The position numbers and the translations under genes are program-made. From Sorangium cellulosum So0157-2 (GTDB lineage: Bacteria; Myxococcota_A; Polyangia; Polyangiales; Polyangiaceae): DNA of 64,000 nt. Each line of letters opens with the position of its first letter. Positions within the stretch are counted from its first letter, which is position 1. The notes beneath the pieces were generated by a model. That model was not told the origin of the DNA, searched no databases, and worked only from the letters and a program-made list of their open reading frames with translations. The DNA lies in NCBI RefSeq assembly GCF_000418325.1, contig NC_021658.1:3920001-3984000 (forward strand). Reading direction: 5' to 3'. Of the stretch, positions 62,456 through 64,000 are shown in pieces.

Positions 62456-63057
62456 TGGACCCCCCTGCGCGCGCGCTCGGCCTCGCTCTTCTTCAACAGC
62501 GTCGCGAACTCTTTCCGTGCTGCGTGGAGGCGCGAGTATACGGTGCCGACGGGGACGCCCACCAGGCTCGCGATCTCGTTGCAGGGCATCTCTTCGATCT
62601 CGAACATGACGAACACGGCTCTTCGGTCGAGATCCATGGCCTCGAGGATGCCATCGAGCCGCAATCTCGCTTGATGTTGGGAGGTGATCTCTTCGGGGCC
62701 GCGCGCGGAGTCCGGCACGTCGTCCACCACCTCGCCGAGGCGCTCCCGCCGCGTGTGCGCGCGGCGGCGGTGCGACGCGGCGACGCGGCGGCAGATGGCG
62801 AAGAGCCAGGTCGTGATGGGGCAGGCCCAGTCGAAGGACGGGAGCCGCCGCTGGACGACGATGAAGACGTCCTGGAAGGCATCTTCCAGGTCCGGATGCT
62901 GGATGCCGAACCGCTGCAGGGTGGCCCAGACGAATCCGCCGTGCTCGGCGTGTAGGGCGACGAGGCTCCGCGGCGACTGCTTGGCGTCGCCCAGGACCTC
63001 TGCTTGTAACGCTTGCTCCACGGTCTGGTGGATGCCGCCAGCCGTGGGATCCTTCAT
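62452..63057 (-). CDS. ECF-type RNA polymerase sigma factor
   Basis: A 201-residue sigma factor with region 2 (HPDLEDAFQDVFIVVQRRLPSFDWACPITTWLFAICRRVAASHRRR, about 53-100) and region 4 (LDRRAVFVMFEIEEMPCNEIASLVGVPVGTVYSRLHAARKEF, about 143-185). The ATG at 63057 overlaps the stop of the upstream envelope protein (TGATG), and the stop overlaps the next gene's start. The three genes are therefore one translationally coupled operon. The regulated genes are unknown. Confidence 0.88.
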   Translation of the reverse strand: MKDPTAGGIHQTVEQALQAEVLGDAKQSPRSLVALHAEHGGFVWATLQRFGIQHPDLEDAFQDVFIVVQRRLPSFDWACPITTWLFAICRRVAASHRRRAHTRRERLGEVVDDVPDSARGPEEITSQHQARLRLDGILEAMDLDRRAVFVMFEIEEMPCNEIASLVGVPVGTVYSRLHAARKEFATLLKKSEAERARRGVQ

Positions 63058-64000
63058 CAAAAGGTGACCCCGACCCCCGCGAACGCGGCGCCGCCGACGG
63101 CCGGCTGCTCGAAGCCCGCCGGCTGCCCGTCCTGCAGCTGGAAACTGTACCGTGTCATCGGAACGAAGAGGTCGATCCCGGTCTCGAGCCGGAGCGGCCC
63201 GACGATGCGGACGCCGAGCCGGGTGCCGGCCCCGAGGCTGAGCCAGGCGCGCGAGCCGACGTCGGTCGGCAGGATCGTCGGGGTGATCTGCTCGTCCCCG
63301 TAGATGACGGCGTAGATGGCGCCCGCCACCACGCGGCCGCAGAGCCCGAAGGCGAGCGATCGGCTCCGGACCGCCTCCAGGCACCCGCCGAGCCAGCCCG
63401 CGGTGAGGCCGAAGGCGAACGTCCGCTGGGTCGCGTGCTGCTCCGGGAGCCAGAGCGCCCCGGTCTCGAGGGTCCACCGCGGCAGGACCGCCCACTCGCC
63501 CGAGAGGGCGACGCCGGCGCCGGGCGAGGGGACGAGGCCCACCGACGCGAACCCGCGCCAGGCGACCGAGAGCCCGACGGGCGGCGGATCTTCGGCCGGC
63601 GGCGGCGCGGCCCGGGTCTCGGCCGGCCAGGGGAACGGCGGCTCCGGCGATCGCGTGGCCGACGGCGGGCTCGGCGGCCGCACGGCGGCCGGCGGGGGCG
63701 GAGGAGGCGGAGGGGGCGGAGGGGGCGGCGCCGGCGCGGCGGCCGGCGGCGGGGGGGCCTCGGCCGGGGCGGAGAGGGCGGCCTCGGGATCGGTGGTGAG
63801 CATGATGTGCACCGCCGCCGCGGCCACGATGCCGTCGCAACTCTGGCCGTGGTCGGAGAACTCGCGGACGGTCGGCGGGGCGCCGTCGCACAGCTGGGTC
63901 CGGATCGTGGCCGACCAGGCGCCGGGCTGCCCCTGCACCACGGCCTCGATCGAGGCGACCTTGCCCGTGGTGACGAGATCGCGCCCGAGCCGCCGCGAGA
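63057..64000 (-). CDS. Envelope-type protein upstream of ECF sigma factor, 5' end outside window
   Basis: At least 314 residues; the frame stays open to the window edge, so the start is missing. The visible N-terminal part (RDLVTTGKVASIE, AWSATIRTQLCDG, GIVAAAAVHIMLTTDPEAAL) looks like a small globular domain. A long Pro-rich linker with 13 consecutive prolines follows. The rest is a beta-rich, probably outer-membrane-barrel-like part (GFASVGLVPSPGAGVALSGEW, LSLGAGTRLGVRIVGPLRLETGIDLFVPMTRYSF...). It is coupled to the ECF factor gene. It may be a sensor or secretion component. Confidence 0.7.
   Translation of the reverse strand, partial: SRRLGRDLVTTGKVASIEAVVQGQPGAWSATIRTQLCDGAPPTVREFSDHGQSCDGIVAAAAVHIMLTTDPEAALSAPAEAPPPPAAAPAPPPPPPPPPPPPPAAVRPPSPPSATRSPEPPFPWPAETRAAPPPAEDPPPVGLSVAWRGFASVGLVPSPGAGVALSGEWAVLPRWTLETGALWLPEQHATQRTFAFGLTAGWLGGCLEAVRSRSLAFGLCGRVVAGAIYAVIYGDEQITPTILPTDVGSRAWLSLGAGTRLGVRIVGPLRLETGIDLFVPMTRYSFQLQDGQPAGFEQPAVGGAAFAGVGVTF

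Overview
This is a very GC-rich, gene-dense window. It looks like a chromosomal segment of a large-genome myxobacterium, probably Sorangium or Polyangium-like. The grounds are: extreme third-position GC, giant eukaryote-like Ser/Thr kinases fused to AAA ATPase and TPR modules, many ECF sigma factors and lipoproteins, Cys-rich repeat lipoproteins, and a VgrG operon full of DUF2169 and pentapeptide proteins. The assignment is inference; there is no rRNA or tRNA marker here.

Layout. (1) 58-8271: a lipase, a TerB/Coq4-like protein, and a four-gene minus-strand operon (PP2C phosphatase, kinase with zinc ribbon, large PncA-type nicotinamidase, vWA protein). This operon has a promoter whose -10 region is covered by a 16-bp palindrome. 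The same promoter and palindrome stand in front of the Nudix-wHTH regulator gene nrtR at 12974-13663, so this looks like an NAD-linked regulon. (2) 8394-22105: two GH43-type glycosidase lipoproteins and a sugar ABC transporter (binding protein, ATPase, permease). Both transcription units start from promoters with the same lac-like operator. In between lie nrtR, a PAS-STAS protein, an L,D-transpeptidase, and a small operon of a 43-residue Cys-rich exported peptide, an ECF sigma factor and a membrane protein. (3) 22166-24143: housekeeping-type singletons (DUF2809, GFA/CENP-V, thioredoxin, one unknown). (4) 24304-35347: a seven-gene type VI secretion tip operon with VgrG, two DUF2169-pentapeptide fusions, two further pentapeptide proteins, DUF3540 and a DUF4150 PAAR-like tip. 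(5) 35937-44685: WYL regulator, NmrA-like reductase, 1313-residue kinase, two unknowns and an AbgT transporter. (6) 44898-52346: a 1669-residue kinase-AAA-GAF-STAS protein and three methyltransferases. (7) 52413-58296: an organosulfur acquisition cluster with a DszC/SfnB-like monooxygenase, SsuD, an FMN reductase, a sigma-54 activator gene broken by a 74-bp repeat insertion, and decayed remnants of SfnG and an acyl-CoA dehydrogenase-like gene. Candidate sigma-54 promoters and three dyad repeats lie between the divergent monooxygenase genes. (8) 58780-64000: a secreted CxxCH protein with a strong terminator, then an ECF sigma factor, a membrane protein that is a candidate anti-sigma factor, and a 5'-truncated envelope protein.

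The most unusual points are: the NrtR-type promoter pair linking NAD sensing to a TerY-P-like kinase/phosphatase/vWA module that carries its own nicotinamidase; the matched lac-like operators tying the two GH43 genes to the sugar transporter; the Cys-rich peptide/ECF operon; and the sulfur cluster whose activator gene appears to have been interrupted by repeat expansion. No CRISPR array, IS element, tRNA or rRNA was recognised.
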